A stretch of 64,000 bases of DNA from assembly GCF_947502895.1 (NCBI RefSeq), contig NZ_CANNBM010000001.1, positions 1,178,001-1,242,000 on the forward strand, given 5' to 3'. The stretch is from an uncultured Sulfitobacter sp. Lineage in GTDB: Bacteria > Pseudomonadota > Alphaproteobacteria > Rhodobacterales > Rhodobacteraceae. Each line of letters begins with the position of its first letter. Within the stretch, counting starts at the first letter, position 1. The notes under the pieces were generated by a model. That model was not told where the DNA came from. It searched no databases and was given only the letters and a program-made list of their open reading frames with translations. Both the position numbers and the translations under genes were made by a program. Positions 8,759 to 17,050 of this stretch are shown piece after piece.

Positions 8759-9502
8759 CTAAAGCCCCGTCAACGCCATCTCGATTTCGCGTACAGCATT
8801 TCGAAGCTGTGGCAGCAGCACATCACAACGCGCGGGCGTCATCTCGTCCGTGGGCAGGGCAATCGCTATTGTGCCTGTCGGGTCGCCCGCCTCGCTATAG
8901 AACGGCATCGCGATGCTAGAGACATCCTGCTCGAACATATTGCTGACTTTCGCATAACCCTGCGCGCGAAACTCCTTGGTCAGGCGCAAAACCTCGGCCT
9001 TGGACGTGATCGTGTTCGGCGTGATTTTCTCGCGTTTCAGGTCCATAATCCGCGTAGCAGTCACATCAGAGGCAAAGGCCAGAAACACCAACCCCGATGC
9101 CGTGGCGTGATAATTCAAAACTTCGGCAGGAAGAACAATAACCACACGGCCCCGATTGGGCAGCTTATGCGCAATCGTCGTCATTCCCGATGGGCCGGGA
9201 ATACCCACATGCGCCGTCTCATTTGTTTGGTCCACAAGGCGCGATACCACATCCTGCGCAATATGGCTGACAGGCACAGTCGCTTCCCTGATCCGCGCCA
9301 GCCGCAAAAACCCGTGACCCAAACGGTAACGCTTGGTCTCTTGGGATTGCTCGATGAAATTGTGCTCTATGAGCGCAACCAGCAAACGACGCGTTGCCGC
9401 CTTGTCCAGCCCCGACATTCGCGCCATTTCGCTCAGCCCGATTTCCTTGTTTGTAAAAGAAAACTGGTCCAGAACAGTGAGCGCCTTATCAACAGTTTTC
9501 AT
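8759..9502 (-). CDS. IclR family transcriptional regulator
   Basis: 247 residues. There is an N-terminal winged helix-turn-helix (VDKALTVLDQFSFTNKEIGLSEMARMSGLDKA, in the first 36 residues) and a C-terminal IclR effector-binding GAF-like domain with GLVFLAFAS and the downstream RAQGYAKVSNMFEQDVSSIAMPF segment. IclR proteins usually repress, sometimes activate, nearby catabolic genes in response to a small metabolite. It is convergent with the aldehyde dehydrogenase gene, so it most likely controls the tct/aminotransferase module. Confidence 0.9.
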   Translation of the reverse strand: MKTVDKALTVLDQFSFTNKEIGLSEMARMSGLDKAATRRLLVALIEHNFIEQSQETKRYRLGHGFLRLARIREATVPVSHIAQDVVSRLVDQTNETAHVGIPGPSGMTTIAHKLPNRGRVVIVLPAEVLNYHATASGLVFLAFASDVTATRIMDLKREKITPNTITSKAEVLRLTKEFRAQGYAKVSNMFEQDVSSIAMPFYSEAGDPTGTIAIALPTDEMTPARCDVLLPQLRNAVREIEMALTGL

Positions 9503-9769
9503 TGCCAGATGCCTCTCACGATAGAGGACATTGATAGCATATTTTGCACCGGTATTGTCAATAACGTACCTATCGCTTGGCTGAATTGACCGCCCGATGA
9601 TACCTCACGATGCCTGCGCAACATTGGTCATATGCAAGGTCTGATGCCCCGCATCACCATCCCCCTAGTCAAGATTGGCTTAGGCTTACAGCCGGTCACA
9701 CAATACAGCAGGTTGCCCTTTGTCCTGATCCGCCCCATTACTGACCCTGTATTCAAAGGACGACACCCC

Positions 9770-10639
9770 ATGGACATTCGTGCAATCGGTCTGGGCCTTG
9801 CCTTCGCGCTGATGTGGTCTTCGGCATTTACCTCTGCACGTATCATTGTAGCCGATGCATCGCCCCTTGCCGCGCTTTCGGTTCGCTATTTTGTCTCGGG
9901 GCTGATCGGCATCGCGATTGCCCGCGTTTTGGGGCAGCACTGGAACCTGACAGGCGCACAATGGCGCGCCACCATCGGTTTCGGCATCCTGCAAAACGCC
10001 GTCTATCTGGGGCTGTTTTTTGTCGCCATGCAAACCATCGAAGCATCACTGGCCGCCATCATCGCCTCTACCATGCCGCTGATGGTGGCGCTGGCCGCAT
10101 GGGCGTTTATGGGCGACCGCCTTGGCCCGCTGGGCATCATCGGCCTGATCGCGGGGCTTGGCGGTGTGGCATTGATCATGGGCGCACGGCTGACAGATGA
10201 TCTGGACCTGATCGGCGTCACAATCTGCTTTATCGGAGTTCTGGCCCTCACCATCGCCACGCTTACAGTGCGCGGAGCCTCGTCAGGGGGCAATCTGCTG
10301 ATGGTTGTGGGCCTGCAAATGCTGGTGGGCTGCGCCGCCCTCACCATTGCGACCCTCCTGTTCGAGACACCGCACGTCACACCCAGCTGGCCGCTGGCAA
10401 TCGCATTTGCCTATACCTGCCTTGTCCCGGGCCTGTTGGCGACGTGGATCTGGTTCTTGCTTGTGGGCCGCATCGGGGCCACCCGCGCGGCGACCTTCCA
10501 CTTCCTCAACCCTTTCTTTGGCGTTGCCATCGCCGCCGTCCTGCTGGGCGAGGCACTCGGCCCTCGTGATATCATGGGCGTGGTCATCATTGCGGCTGGG
10601 ATCCTTGCCGTACAAATCTCGCGCCAGCGCAACGCCTGA
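9770..10639 (+). CDS. EamA/DMT superfamily transporter
   Basis: 289 residues from the ATG at 9770, chosen because AAAGGACG precedes it and the protein then begins directly with the first membrane helix; an in-frame extension back to 9632 looks non-coding. Ten hydrophobic helices in two EamA repeats are visible (for example IGLGLAFALMWSSAFTSARI at the start, and GATRAATFHFLNPFFGVAIA near residue 240). Members export amino acids or other small metabolites across the inner membrane. The 267 bases before it hold only the spacer to iclR. It precedes the GlxA-type regulator on the same strand. Confidence 0.85.
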   Translation: MDIRAIGLGLAFALMWSSAFTSARIIVADASPLAALSVRYFVSGLIGIAIARVLGQHWNLTGAQWRATIGFGILQNAVYLGLFFVAMQTIEASLAAIIASTMPLMVALAAWAFMGDRLGPLGIIGLIAGLGGVALIMGARLTDDLDLIGVTICFIGVLALTIATLTVRGASSGGNLLMVVGLQMLVGCAALTIATLLFETPHVTPSWPLAIAFAYTCLVPGLLATWIWFLLVGRIGATRAATFHFLNPFFGVAIAAVLLGEALGPRDIMGVVIIAAGILAVQISRQRNA

Positions 10640-10702
10640 TACCGACATCACCATGCCGCACAGCGCCAAGTATTCTTGGTCTGGCTCTGTAACCATGTGT
10701 TC

Positions 10703-11689
10703 ATGAGCGACATCAACAACCCGCCCAAATCCTACGCCTTTCTGCTTCTTGACGGGTTCTCGACGCTGGGGTTCTCTTGCGCGCTGGACGCACTGTCGCT
10801 CGCCAATCACCACCCGTCAGGCCGGCAGTTCTACCGCTGGCGGCTCTTGTCTGAAAATGGCGATATCGCAAAGGCATACAACGGCGTGAGCATCGCAGTC
10901 GACGGCCCGCTCAGCCCGCTGGAACGCGGCGAGACGCTGATCGTCTGCGCGGGCGAGCATGCGGGCAGAGCTGCGTCAAAACCCGTGCTCAACTGGCTGC
11001 GGCGCGAGGCACGGCGCGGCAATGATCTGGGCGCGCTATCGTCAGGCACCTACATACTGGCGCTGGCAGGTCTGATCGGCGGCAAACGTGTCACAACCCA
11101 CTGGGAGTACAAAACCGCACTGGCCGAAATGCTGCCCGATGTCACGATGGAGGACACGATCTTTTCCATCGACGGGCGCATCTTTACCTCTGCGGGCGGG
11201 GCTGCGTCGATGGATATGATGCTGCACCGTTTGCAAAACGACTATGGCACCGACCTGGCCACATGGGTGGCCGACCAGATGGTCTATACCGTCCCCCGCA
11301 GCCATAGCGACGCCCAGCGCATGTCCCTGCAATCACGGCCCGAAGTGCGCAATGCCAAACTGCTCAAGGCGATGCAGGTGATGGAAAACAACATCGAAGA
11401 TCCGCTAACCCCGGACGAGATCGCCGCCGCAATAAACCTCTCCACCCGCCAGATGGAACGCCTGTTCGCCAGATACCTGTCCATATCACCCAAACGCCAT
11501 TACATGCGCGTCAGGCTGGAAAAAGGGCGCAACCTGCTGCGCCAGACCGACATGTCAGTCACCGATATCTGTGTGGCTTGCGGGTTTCGCTCCCTGTCGC
11601 ATTTCTCGAAAAGCTACCGCGCCAACTATGGCATTTCACCTGCATTAGAGACGAAAAGCAGCAGCGTCCTTTGGTCTGGTACGCCTTAA
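10703..11689 (+). CDS. GlxA family transcriptional regulator (DJ-1/PfpI-like plus AraC HTH)
   Basis: 328 residues from the ATG at 10703; a TTG at 10676 is possible but less likely. Residues 1-180 form a DJ-1/PfpI-like amidotransferase fold (YAFLLLDGFSTLGFSCALD; LSSGTYILALAGLIGGKRVTTHWEY). Residues 215-315 are an AraC-type double helix-turn-helix (LTPDEIAAAINLSTRQMERLFARYL ... SVTDICVACGFRSLSHFSKSYR). The architecture is that of GlxA/GbdR-type activators, some of which respond to glycine betaine or arginine metabolites. It may govern the DMT gene upstream. Its stop overlaps the stop of the convergent peroxidase gene. Confidence 0.88.
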   Translation: MSDINNPPKSYAFLLLDGFSTLGFSCALDALSLANHHPSGRQFYRWRLLSENGDIAKAYNGVSIAVDGPLSPLERGETLIVCAGEHAGRAASKPVLNWLRREARRGNDLGALSSGTYILALAGLIGGKRVTTHWEYKTALAEMLPDVTMEDTIFSIDGRIFTSAGGAASMDMMLHRLQNDYGTDLATWVADQMVYTVPRSHSDAQRMSLQSRPEVRNAKLLKAMQVMENNIEDPLTPDEIAAAINLSTRQMERLFARYLSISPKRHYMRVRLEKGRNLLRQTDMSVTDICVACGFRSLSHFSKSYRANYGISPALETKSSSVLWSGTP

Positions 11690-12204
11690 TTCAATTGCGC
11701 TTCAATCGCTTTAGGGATCGCACCGCGATCTGGCTTTGCATTTGCGCCCCACGTTGCCACCACAGCACCATCTGCCCCGATCAACACTTTGTTGAAATTC
11801 CAGCGCGGCACGAACCCCGTCTCTGCCTTGACGTCTTGATAAAACCGATGCGCCTTGGACCCGCGCACATGCAACATATCTGTCATCGGCAGCGTCAGGT
11901 TAAAGTTCACTTCGCAAAACTCCTTTACCTCCGCCGCACTCGCCAGCTCTTGGTTGAAATCATCTGACGGCACGGCCAACACCACCAGCCCCTGCGCGCT
12001 ATAGCGGTCATGTAGCGCCTGTAACCCGTCGTACTGCGGCGTGAACCCGCATTGCGAGGCTGTGTTCACAACCAACACAGGCTGGCCCGCGAAATCGCTC
12101 AACGCGATCTCGCCTCCGTCGATGGAGGGAAACACCGCGTCACGCGGGGCCGCCACCGCCATACCGCCCCACAGCGCCACTATCATCGCCATAATCAATC
12201 GCAT
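11686..12204 (-). CDS. Glutathione peroxidase family protein, exported
   Basis: 172 residues. An N-terminal signal peptide (MRLIMAMIVALWGGMAVAA) predicts export to the periplasm. The peroxidatic residue is a cysteine in NTASQCGF, so this is a Cys-type, thioredoxin-like enzyme with no selenocysteine; the conserved WNFNK motif is present near residue 134. It would reduce hydroperoxides with thiol reductants. It is convergent with the GlxA gene and lies near the msrB-msrA operon, which also deals with oxidative damage. Confidence 0.87.
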   Translation of the reverse strand: MRLIMAMIVALWGGMAVAAPRDAVFPSIDGGEIALSDFAGQPVLVVNTASQCGFTPQYDGLQALHDRYSAQGLVVLAVPSDDFNQELASAAEVKEFCEVNFNLTLPMTDMLHVRGSKAHRFYQDVKAETGFVPRWNFNKVLIGADGAVVATWGANAKPDRGAIPKAIEAQLN

Positions 12205-12336
12205 GTTGTATCCTCCTGATAACTATACGCACGGATGACGCCGCAGGTTCACAATCAGTTTGCCCTAGCAATCCACCCCTTTGATTTTCCCGCCAAAGCA
12301 CCATCTAATAGAGCAGACCAGCGGTAAGGAGCGCCC

Positions 12337-12786
12337 ATGACCCAATACACCAAGAACCCAGACGTCATCGCCACCCTCTCACCCGAGGAATTTTACGTCA
12401 CACAAGAAAGCGGCACAGAGCGACCGGGCACAGGCAAACTGCTGTCCAACAAAGAGCCGGGGATTTACGTCGACATCGTGTCGGGCGAGCCTCTGTTCGC
12501 CTCCGCAGACAAATACGAGAGCGGCTGCGGCTGGCCAAGCTTTACCAAACCGATCGAGCCTGCACACGTACAGGAACTAACTGACAGCAGCCTCGGCATG
12601 GTCCGCACCGAAGTGCGCAGCACCCACGGCGACAGCCACCTCGGCCACGTCTTTCCTGACGGTCCGCAGGATCGTGGCGGCCTGCGGTACTGCATCAACT
12701 CGGCCTCGCTGCGGTTCATACACCGTGACGATATGGAGGCCGAAGGTTACGGCGATTACATCAATCAAGTGGAGGACGCAGCATGA
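12337..12786 (+). CDS. msrB: Peptide-methionine (R)-S-oxide reductase MsrB
   Basis: 149 residues. Seen: the SelR fold motifs SGEPLFASADKYESGCGWPSF near residues 50-70, HLGHVFPDGP near 102-111, and the catalytic cysteine in RYCINSASL near residue 119. The zinc-binding CxxC pairs found in many MsrB proteins are absent, so this is the zinc-free type. It reduces methionine-R-sulfoxide in proteins. TAAGGAG precedes the start, and the stop overlaps the msrA start (ATGA). Confidence 0.94.
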   Translation: MTQYTKNPDVIATLSPEEFYVTQESGTERPGTGKLLSNKEPGIYVDIVSGEPLFASADKYESGCGWPSFTKPIEPAHVQELTDSSLGMVRTEVRSTHGDSHLGHVFPDGPQDRGGLRYCINSASLRFIHRDDMEAEGYGDYINQVEDAA

Positions 12787-13292
12787 ACAAGCAGCGCGCA
12801 GTACTGGCAGGCGGATGTTTCTGGGGAATGCAGGACCTGATCCGCAAACGTAAAGGCGTGGTGGCAACCCGCGTCGGATATTCAGGGGGCGATGTTCCCA
12901 ACGCCACCTACCGCAACCACGGCACCCACGCCGAAGCGATCGAGGTGATCTTTGACCCAACCGTTCTCAGCTATCGCGAATTGCTGGAACTGTTCTTTCA
13001 GATCCACGACCCAACTACCATCAACCGCCAAGGCAACGATATGGGGATGAGCTATCGCTCGGCCATCTACTATGAGGATGAGGACCAAAAGGCCGTAGCC
13101 CTCGACACCATCGCAGATATCGAAGCGTCAGGCATCTGGCCGGGCAAGGTCGTCACCGAAGTCGAGCCGGTCTCGGATTTTTGGGAAGCAGAGCCAGAGC
13201 ATCAGGACTACCTAGAGCGTATTCCCAACGGCTACACCTGCCATTTCCCCCGTCCCGACTGGGTACTGCCCAAACGCGCCGCGGCAGAGTAA
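12783..13292 (+). CDS. msrA: Peptide-methionine (S)-S-oxide reductase MsrA
   Basis: 169 residues with the catalytic motif GGCFWGMQD at residues 10-18, followed by YSGGDVPNATYRNHGTHAEA, typical of MsrA. It reduces methionine-S-sulfoxide and complements MsrB, so the operon covers both diastereomers. It overlaps msrB by 4 bases. No signal peptide is present, so it acts in the cytoplasm. Confidence 0.95.
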   Translation: MNKQRAVLAGGCFWGMQDLIRKRKGVVATRVGYSGGDVPNATYRNHGTHAEAIEVIFDPTVLSYRELLELFFQIHDPTTINRQGNDMGMSYRSAIYYEDEDQKAVALDTIADIEASGIWPGKVVTEVEPVSDFWEAEPEHQDYLERIPNGYTCHFPRPDWVLPKRAAAE

Positions 13293-13299
13293 AACGGCA

Positions 13300-13324
13300 A
13301 GGGTCGCCCCACGCGGGCGACCCT
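13300..13324 (+). terminator. Hairpin after msrA
   Basis: AGGGTCGCCC and GGGCGACCCT form a perfect 10-bp stem around a 5-base loop, starting 8 bases after the msrA stop. No T-run follows, so termination efficiency is uncertain, but the position between convergent genes fits a terminator. Confidence 0.7.
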
Positions 13325-13418
13325 AAGATACCGCCAACTGAGAGACGCCAACAGATCGTATCTGGGCAGCCTCGGACAAACCAAACCGCTGCGCATCCGG
13401 TCCCTGCGGGATCAGTAC

Positions 13419-14144
13419 CTATTTGCCAAGCAACCCGCCCAGCCCGCGTTTGACCTTTTGCAAAACCGTCGCCTCTTTTCTTCGCTCTTCTGTGGCCGCC
13501 TTACCCAACGCCTCCCAGTCATCCGTATTCCCCGGAAGCCGCGCTACACGTTTAGTCTCCAGCCCCGCCTCGTCATAGCGCGTCAGCTGTCGCGGAATTT
13601 CCTCGCTCAAAAACCCAGCGAGGCTGGGCCATGTCTTTGCGATCAAATTGTGTTCTCTGTTGATCAGCTCGACTTCGCCAGTGCTGGTTAAATACAGATG
13701 GCCCTGAGAATAATACTCGCCATTCATCGCCCCGAGACCAAAGTGACCTTCGGGGATATAATCCGGTCTGGTATAGAACACGTTCTGGTATCTGATGCTT
13801 ACCGGTTGACCGATACCGTCAATCTGGCGCAGGTTGCTTCCGCCAGTTGAACCGTGCAACGAAATCCCCATGATATGTCCGCCATTAAACGCACTCAGGA
13901 AACTGCGGTATTGGTGTGGCAAGTGCCGCTCGCTCTCGGATTCTGCATCCTTGAGGCCGTCTTCGGACAAGCCTGCATAGAACCTGCACAGGTATGATTG
14001 GGGCGCTATGGCTGGCGTATGGCCCGTGGCAAAAGCACCTCCATCCCCCTCCAGATACCCTAGCTTGTCCCATCTATCCCTGACAATTCCGGCAAACTCT
14101 TCGATTACCTTTGCTACATTTTCATCATTCAAAGCGTCACTCAT
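13419..14144 (-). CDS. SUKH / SMI1-KNR4 family-like protein
   Basis: 241 residues from the ATG at 14144 (MSDALNDENVAKVIEEF), preceded by an AAAGGG-like site. The middle region (HQYRSFLSAFNGGHIMGISLHG, then LTSTGEVELINREHNLIAKTWPSLAGFLSEEI near residues 163-194) has the pattern of SUKH proteins: a loop ending in FNGG and a final helix with an aromatic pair. SUKH proteins are common immunity proteins against contact-dependent or polymorphic toxins, but many are orphans of unknown role. No toxin gene is adjacent. The C-terminal tail is rich in Lys and Gly (VKRGLGGLLGK). The family call is by eye only. Confidence 0.55.
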   Translation of the reverse strand: MSDALNDENVAKVIEEFAGIVRDRWDKLGYLEGDGGAFATGHTPAIAPQSYLCRFYAGLSEDGLKDAESESERHLPHQYRSFLSAFNGGHIMGISLHGSTGGSNLRQIDGIGQPVSIRYQNVFYTRPDYIPEGHFGLGAMNGEYYSQGHLYLTSTGEVELINREHNLIAKTWPSLAGFLSEEIPRQLTRYDEAGLETKRVARLPGNTDDWEALGKAATEERRKEATVLQKVKRGLGGLLGK

Positions 14145-14338
14145 GCCCTTTGCTTCTTGGCCGCAGCCGTCATAGCCGATACTTGACGGCAATCAGCATA
14201 AACACAAGCGCGGGCGCGTCGGGAAAAAATCACCCTGCATCCTTCCACCCCGCCGCGCGTAGTTGGTTACTGCCCGTCAGACATGATGACTTCGCACGCA
14301 GGAATTACCGCACCTGTCGGTTTTGCGGCAGCGGGCAT

Positions 14339-15529
14339 TCAAGACAGCTTTTCAGATTGAAGGCGCATCGCCCAAATCACTGCAATCAGCCCTGCGCCCG
14401 AAGCTCCCAACATAAGAATATGAAGCACGACTCCCGCTCCTTCTGCGGGCAATATCAGACCAGTAAGCGTTGTCAGTATCGCCCCGCCCGCAACCACCAA
14501 CGCGCCATTCAGCCCCGCTGCACTTCCTGCCAGATTGGGCCGAACAGACATCGCGCTTGTATTGCTGCTTGGCATCGTAAGGCCATTGCCCAGACCCACA
14601 AAAACCGTGCTGCCAAAGAAAACTACAGGGGTCATATATCCAGCCAGCATCGCAGCCAGACCAATACTCAAACCAACACAAGCGGTGAGGCGACCGGCAA
14701 GCATCATCACGGATGGCTCAAACCTCGGCGCGAAGCGTCCCGACAAGAAACTTCCGAGCATAAAGCCCGCTGTTATTGTTCCGATGTAGAACCCCAACTC
14801 TGCAGTCGTCACACCAAACTCTGACGCAGCAACAAGCGGCGCACCTGTCAGAAAGATATAAAAAGCTCCGGTAGAAAAAGTGGTACATAATGAATACGCC
14901 CAAAATAACGGCTCGCGGACAAGAGTTCCCATGCTCTGTGGCGATGCGTCTTTTTGGTCTGATCCGGCTGGCTTGGTCTCGCCCAAGTCGATCCAACACA
15001 CGACCAACAACAGCAAACTGAACACGGCATAAAAGTAAAAGTTCGCACGCCACCCAAATGCGGCATCAAGCACGCCGCCAAGCATTGGACCGAGCATCGG
15101 AGCAATTGCCATCGTCATGCTGATGTACCCGATGCGACCAGCCGCTTTGCGCTCTGATGTGGTGTCCCTGACAATAGCAAGCGACAGCGCATAGCCGGAA
15201 ATGATCCCGCCTTGGAGCATACGAAAAAGCAGGAACGTCCAGATGTCCTGAGCAAGAGAGCATCCAACCGAAGCAACAGAAAAAGAAGTAAGCGCAACCA
15301 ACAGAACGGGGCGCCTGCCAATGCGATCAGACAACGGACCGACAACAAGTTGGACGACAGCCGTAACAGCAAGATAACCCGCAACTGCAAGGCTGACAGT
15401 TCCATACTCAGCGTCCAGATCCGCAGCGATGTTCGCAAGGGACGGCAGGAACATGTTGAGCGACAGCACCGAAAACGCTGGCAGCAGGATGAGGGTCGCA
15501 AGATGGGGCGGTGTTCTGGTCTGGGACAT
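14339..15529 (-). CDS. Bcr/CflA family MFS drug-resistance transporter
   Basis: 396 residues with 12 predicted membrane helices. The motif GPLSDRIGRRPVLL at about residues 64-77 is the MFS motif A, and NMFLPSLANIAADL near the N-terminus is typical of Bcr/CflA (DHA1) pumps, which include bicyclomycin and chloramphenicol/florfenicol exporters. It would export a drug or a metabolite by proton antiport. A leader peptide gene and an intrinsic terminator lie immediately upstream on the same strand, so expression is probably conditional. A 12-bp palindrome (AGAGAATTCTCT, 15530-15541) touches the start codon. Confidence 0.87.
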   Translation of the reverse strand: MSQTRTPPHLATLILLPAFSVLSLNMFLPSLANIAADLDAEYGTVSLAVAGYLAVTAVVQLVVGPLSDRIGRRPVLLVALTSFSVASVGCSLAQDIWTFLLFRMLQGGIISGYALSLAIVRDTTSERKAAGRIGYISMTMAIAPMLGPMLGGVLDAAFGWRANFYFYAVFSLLLLVVCWIDLGETKPAGSDQKDASPQSMGTLVREPLFWAYSLCTTFSTGAFYIFLTGAPLVAASEFGVTTAELGFYIGTITAGFMLGSFLSGRFAPRFEPSVMMLAGRLTACVGLSIGLAAMLAGYMTPVVFFGSTVFVGLGNGLTMPSSNTSAMSVRPNLAGSAAGLNGALVVAGGAILTTLTGLILPAEGAGVVLHILMLGASGAGLIAVIWAMRLQSEKLS

Positions 15530-15551
15530 AGAGAATTCTCTGGTCTGGAAA

Positions 15552-15580
15552 CAAAAAAGCCCCCGAACTCTGTCGGGGGC
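15552..15580 (-). terminator. Intrinsic terminator in the leader of the Bcr/CflA gene (candidate attenuator)
   Basis: On the minus strand, GCCCCCGA and TCGGGGGC form a perfect 8-bp GC-rich stem (15559-15580) with a 6-base loop, followed by six Ts (15553-15558). It lies 23 bases before the pump start codon and 24 bases after the stop of the leader peptide. A second stem (15612-15620 with 15579-15587, 9 bp including one G-U pair) lies just upstream and shares two bases with the base of the terminator stem. A terminator between a promoter and its gene is the hallmark of attenuation. Confidence 0.8.
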
Positions 15581-15604
15581 GCATGGTAAGAAATATGGAA
15601 ACCC

Positions 15605-15658
15605 TTATCGGACCATGCACCTCTTGCTCACCACGACGACGACAATTGTCAGTTTCAT
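15605..15658 (-). CDS. Leader peptide upstream of the Bcr/CflA pump
   Basis: A 17-codon ORF reading MKLTIVVVVVSKRCMVR and then TAA. It has a strong AGGAGA ribosome binding site 7 bases before the ATG. Codons 6-10 are five successive valines (GTC GTC GTC GTG GTG). The last codons overlap the 5' strand of the stem preceding the terminator, so ribosome position would decide RNA folding. Ile-Val-Val stretches resemble the arrest motifs of macrolide leader peptides such as ErmAL1 (IAVV) and ErmCL (IFVI); the similarity is by eye. Valine-tRNA sensing is an alternative. Confidence 0.6.
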   Translation of the reverse strand: MKLTIVVVVVSKRCMVR

Positions 15659-15680
15659 TTTCAGTCTCCTGTTCACCCGC

Positions 15681-15709
15681 AGCGTAAATTTCAAAAACAG
15701 ATTTGGCAA
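15681..15709 (-). promoter_or_regulatory. Candidate promoter of the leader peptide and Bcr/CflA pump
   Basis: On the minus strand TTGCCA (15704-15709) and TACGCT (15681-15686) are separated by exactly 17 bases. Transcription would begin near 15674, giving a short 5' end that still includes the leader's ribosome binding site. Confidence 0.45.
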
Positions 15710-15786
15710 TCTATGGTTTCAACGGCGCCGCACTTTGACAGTCGAACCACCGTTTGCTCTCATTGATTTAGAAACTGATCTGCCTA

Positions 15787-16983
15787 TCAGTCTGTTGTGG
15801 TTTCGTGCGGCAAAGCGCGGCGATGTCTTGGCAAGAATAAACCCGCCGCAAACATAATCGCGGATAGCACGGCAAGACCTGCAAACTGCAGATCAAATCC
15901 CAACTCTGCCCGTTGCAAGAACGCAATCAAAGGCACAGCCGCCGACCCAACACCCAGCGACAAAACATACTCCACAGAAACCGCCCGAGAACGCACACCC
16001 GCATCAAGATACTGTCCAACCATCCACGTCGTCATTGGTATCCCTGCAAAGATCACCGTCACAACAAGCAAAGCCAGCGTGAAAGCTGCCCAACCCGTCA
16101 CAAGCGTGAGGGTAAACAGCAGAAAAGATTCGGTCGCAAGCAAGCACAGAAAGACCGGACGCGCACCAATCCTGTCCAAAAGCTCTCCAACTGGCAGCTG
16201 CGCAAATGCAGCAATCGCGAATACCAGTCCGGCAGATGCACCAATCCATGCCAGATCAAGACCCTCACTGCCCAGCCGCTCATTCAGGAATTTTGGCAGC
16301 GAGAGTGTCACCATGTTAAACACCATCCCGCCAAACAGCGCGGCGATACAAATGACCAGAAATACTGTCCACTGTGTTCTGCGACTGCGGGCCTGTGTCG
16401 GCAGACCTTCATCGCCAGCCGCCAATACTTCAGTCGTGGGCCCCTCCCTGTTGCGAAGTACAAGAATGCAGCCAATCGCAACCGAGATGCCCCCCGGAAG
16501 CGCAAATGCACTCTGCCACCCAAAGTTCTGTGCCAGAACGCCAGTGGATACCGCCGCACCAGCAAGCCCCATGTTGCCGAAAACACCGTTAATGGCCAAG
16601 GCCCGACCCGTGCGTAACCCGATCTGGGTTATATGGGCCAAACCTACCGGATGATAAATGGCCGCAAAAAGTCCGAGCAAAGCAAGCCCGACCGTCATCG
16701 ACACAGGCCCTGACGCCAGTGATATCCAGATGCTCGATGCCCCGCATCCGAGAAAGAACACGGCGATCAGCGTCAGCCTGTCCACCCTGTCTCCAAGCCA
16801 GCCAGCAGGTAGCGTCCCAAGGGCAAACATAGCGTAGAGCGGCGTCCCAAACAAAAGAACGTCGGCAAAACTCATGCCCCACGCAGGCGCAATGGCAAGT
16901 GCCGCAGTTGGAAAGATCAATAAGAAGAAATGATCGAAAAAATGCGCGACATTTATAAATTGCAGGGCCTCGTTGCGTGACAC
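15787..16983 (-). CDS. MFS transporter (fosmidomycin-resistance-like group)
   Basis: 398 residues with 12 hydrophobic helices. It starts with GTG at 16983, preceded by GGAGA. Seen: NVAHFFDHFFLLIFPTAALAIA at the N-terminus, the MFS motif A variant PAGWLGDRVDRLTLI near residues 59-73, and a long loop near residue 190-205. It resembles Fsr-type and related efflux proteins; the substrate is unknown. It is divergent from an AraC-type regulator 67 bases away, the same arrangement as regulated exporters such as NimT with NimR, so local control is likely. Confidence 0.82.
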   Translation of the reverse strand: MSRNEALQFINVAHFFDHFFLLIFPTAALAIAPAWGMSFADVLLFGTPLYAMFALGTLPAGWLGDRVDRLTLIAVFFLGCGASSIWISLASGPVSMTVGLALLGLFAAIYHPVGLAHITQIGLRTGRALAINGVFGNMGLAGAAVSTGVLAQNFGWQSAFALPGGISVAIGCILVLRNREGPTTEVLAAGDEGLPTQARSRRTQWTVFLVICIAALFGGMVFNMVTLSLPKFLNERLGSEGLDLAWIGASAGLVFAIAAFAQLPVGELLDRIGARPVFLCLLATESFLLFTLTLVTGWAAFTLALLVVTVIFAGIPMTTWMVGQYLDAGVRSRAVSVEYVLSLGVGSAAVPLIAFLQRAELGFDLQFAGLAVLSAIMFAAGLFLPRHRRALPHETTTD

Positions 16984-17050
16984 TTTGTATCTCCGAATGA
17001 TCTGGGTCCTTGAAAGGTCGCAGTATTCTCACCTACTGTCTGTCGGTATA

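Noticed and set aside
11686..12204. Selenocysteine in the glutathione peroxidase
   Set aside because: The catalytic position is an ordinary cysteine codon and there is no in-frame TGA.
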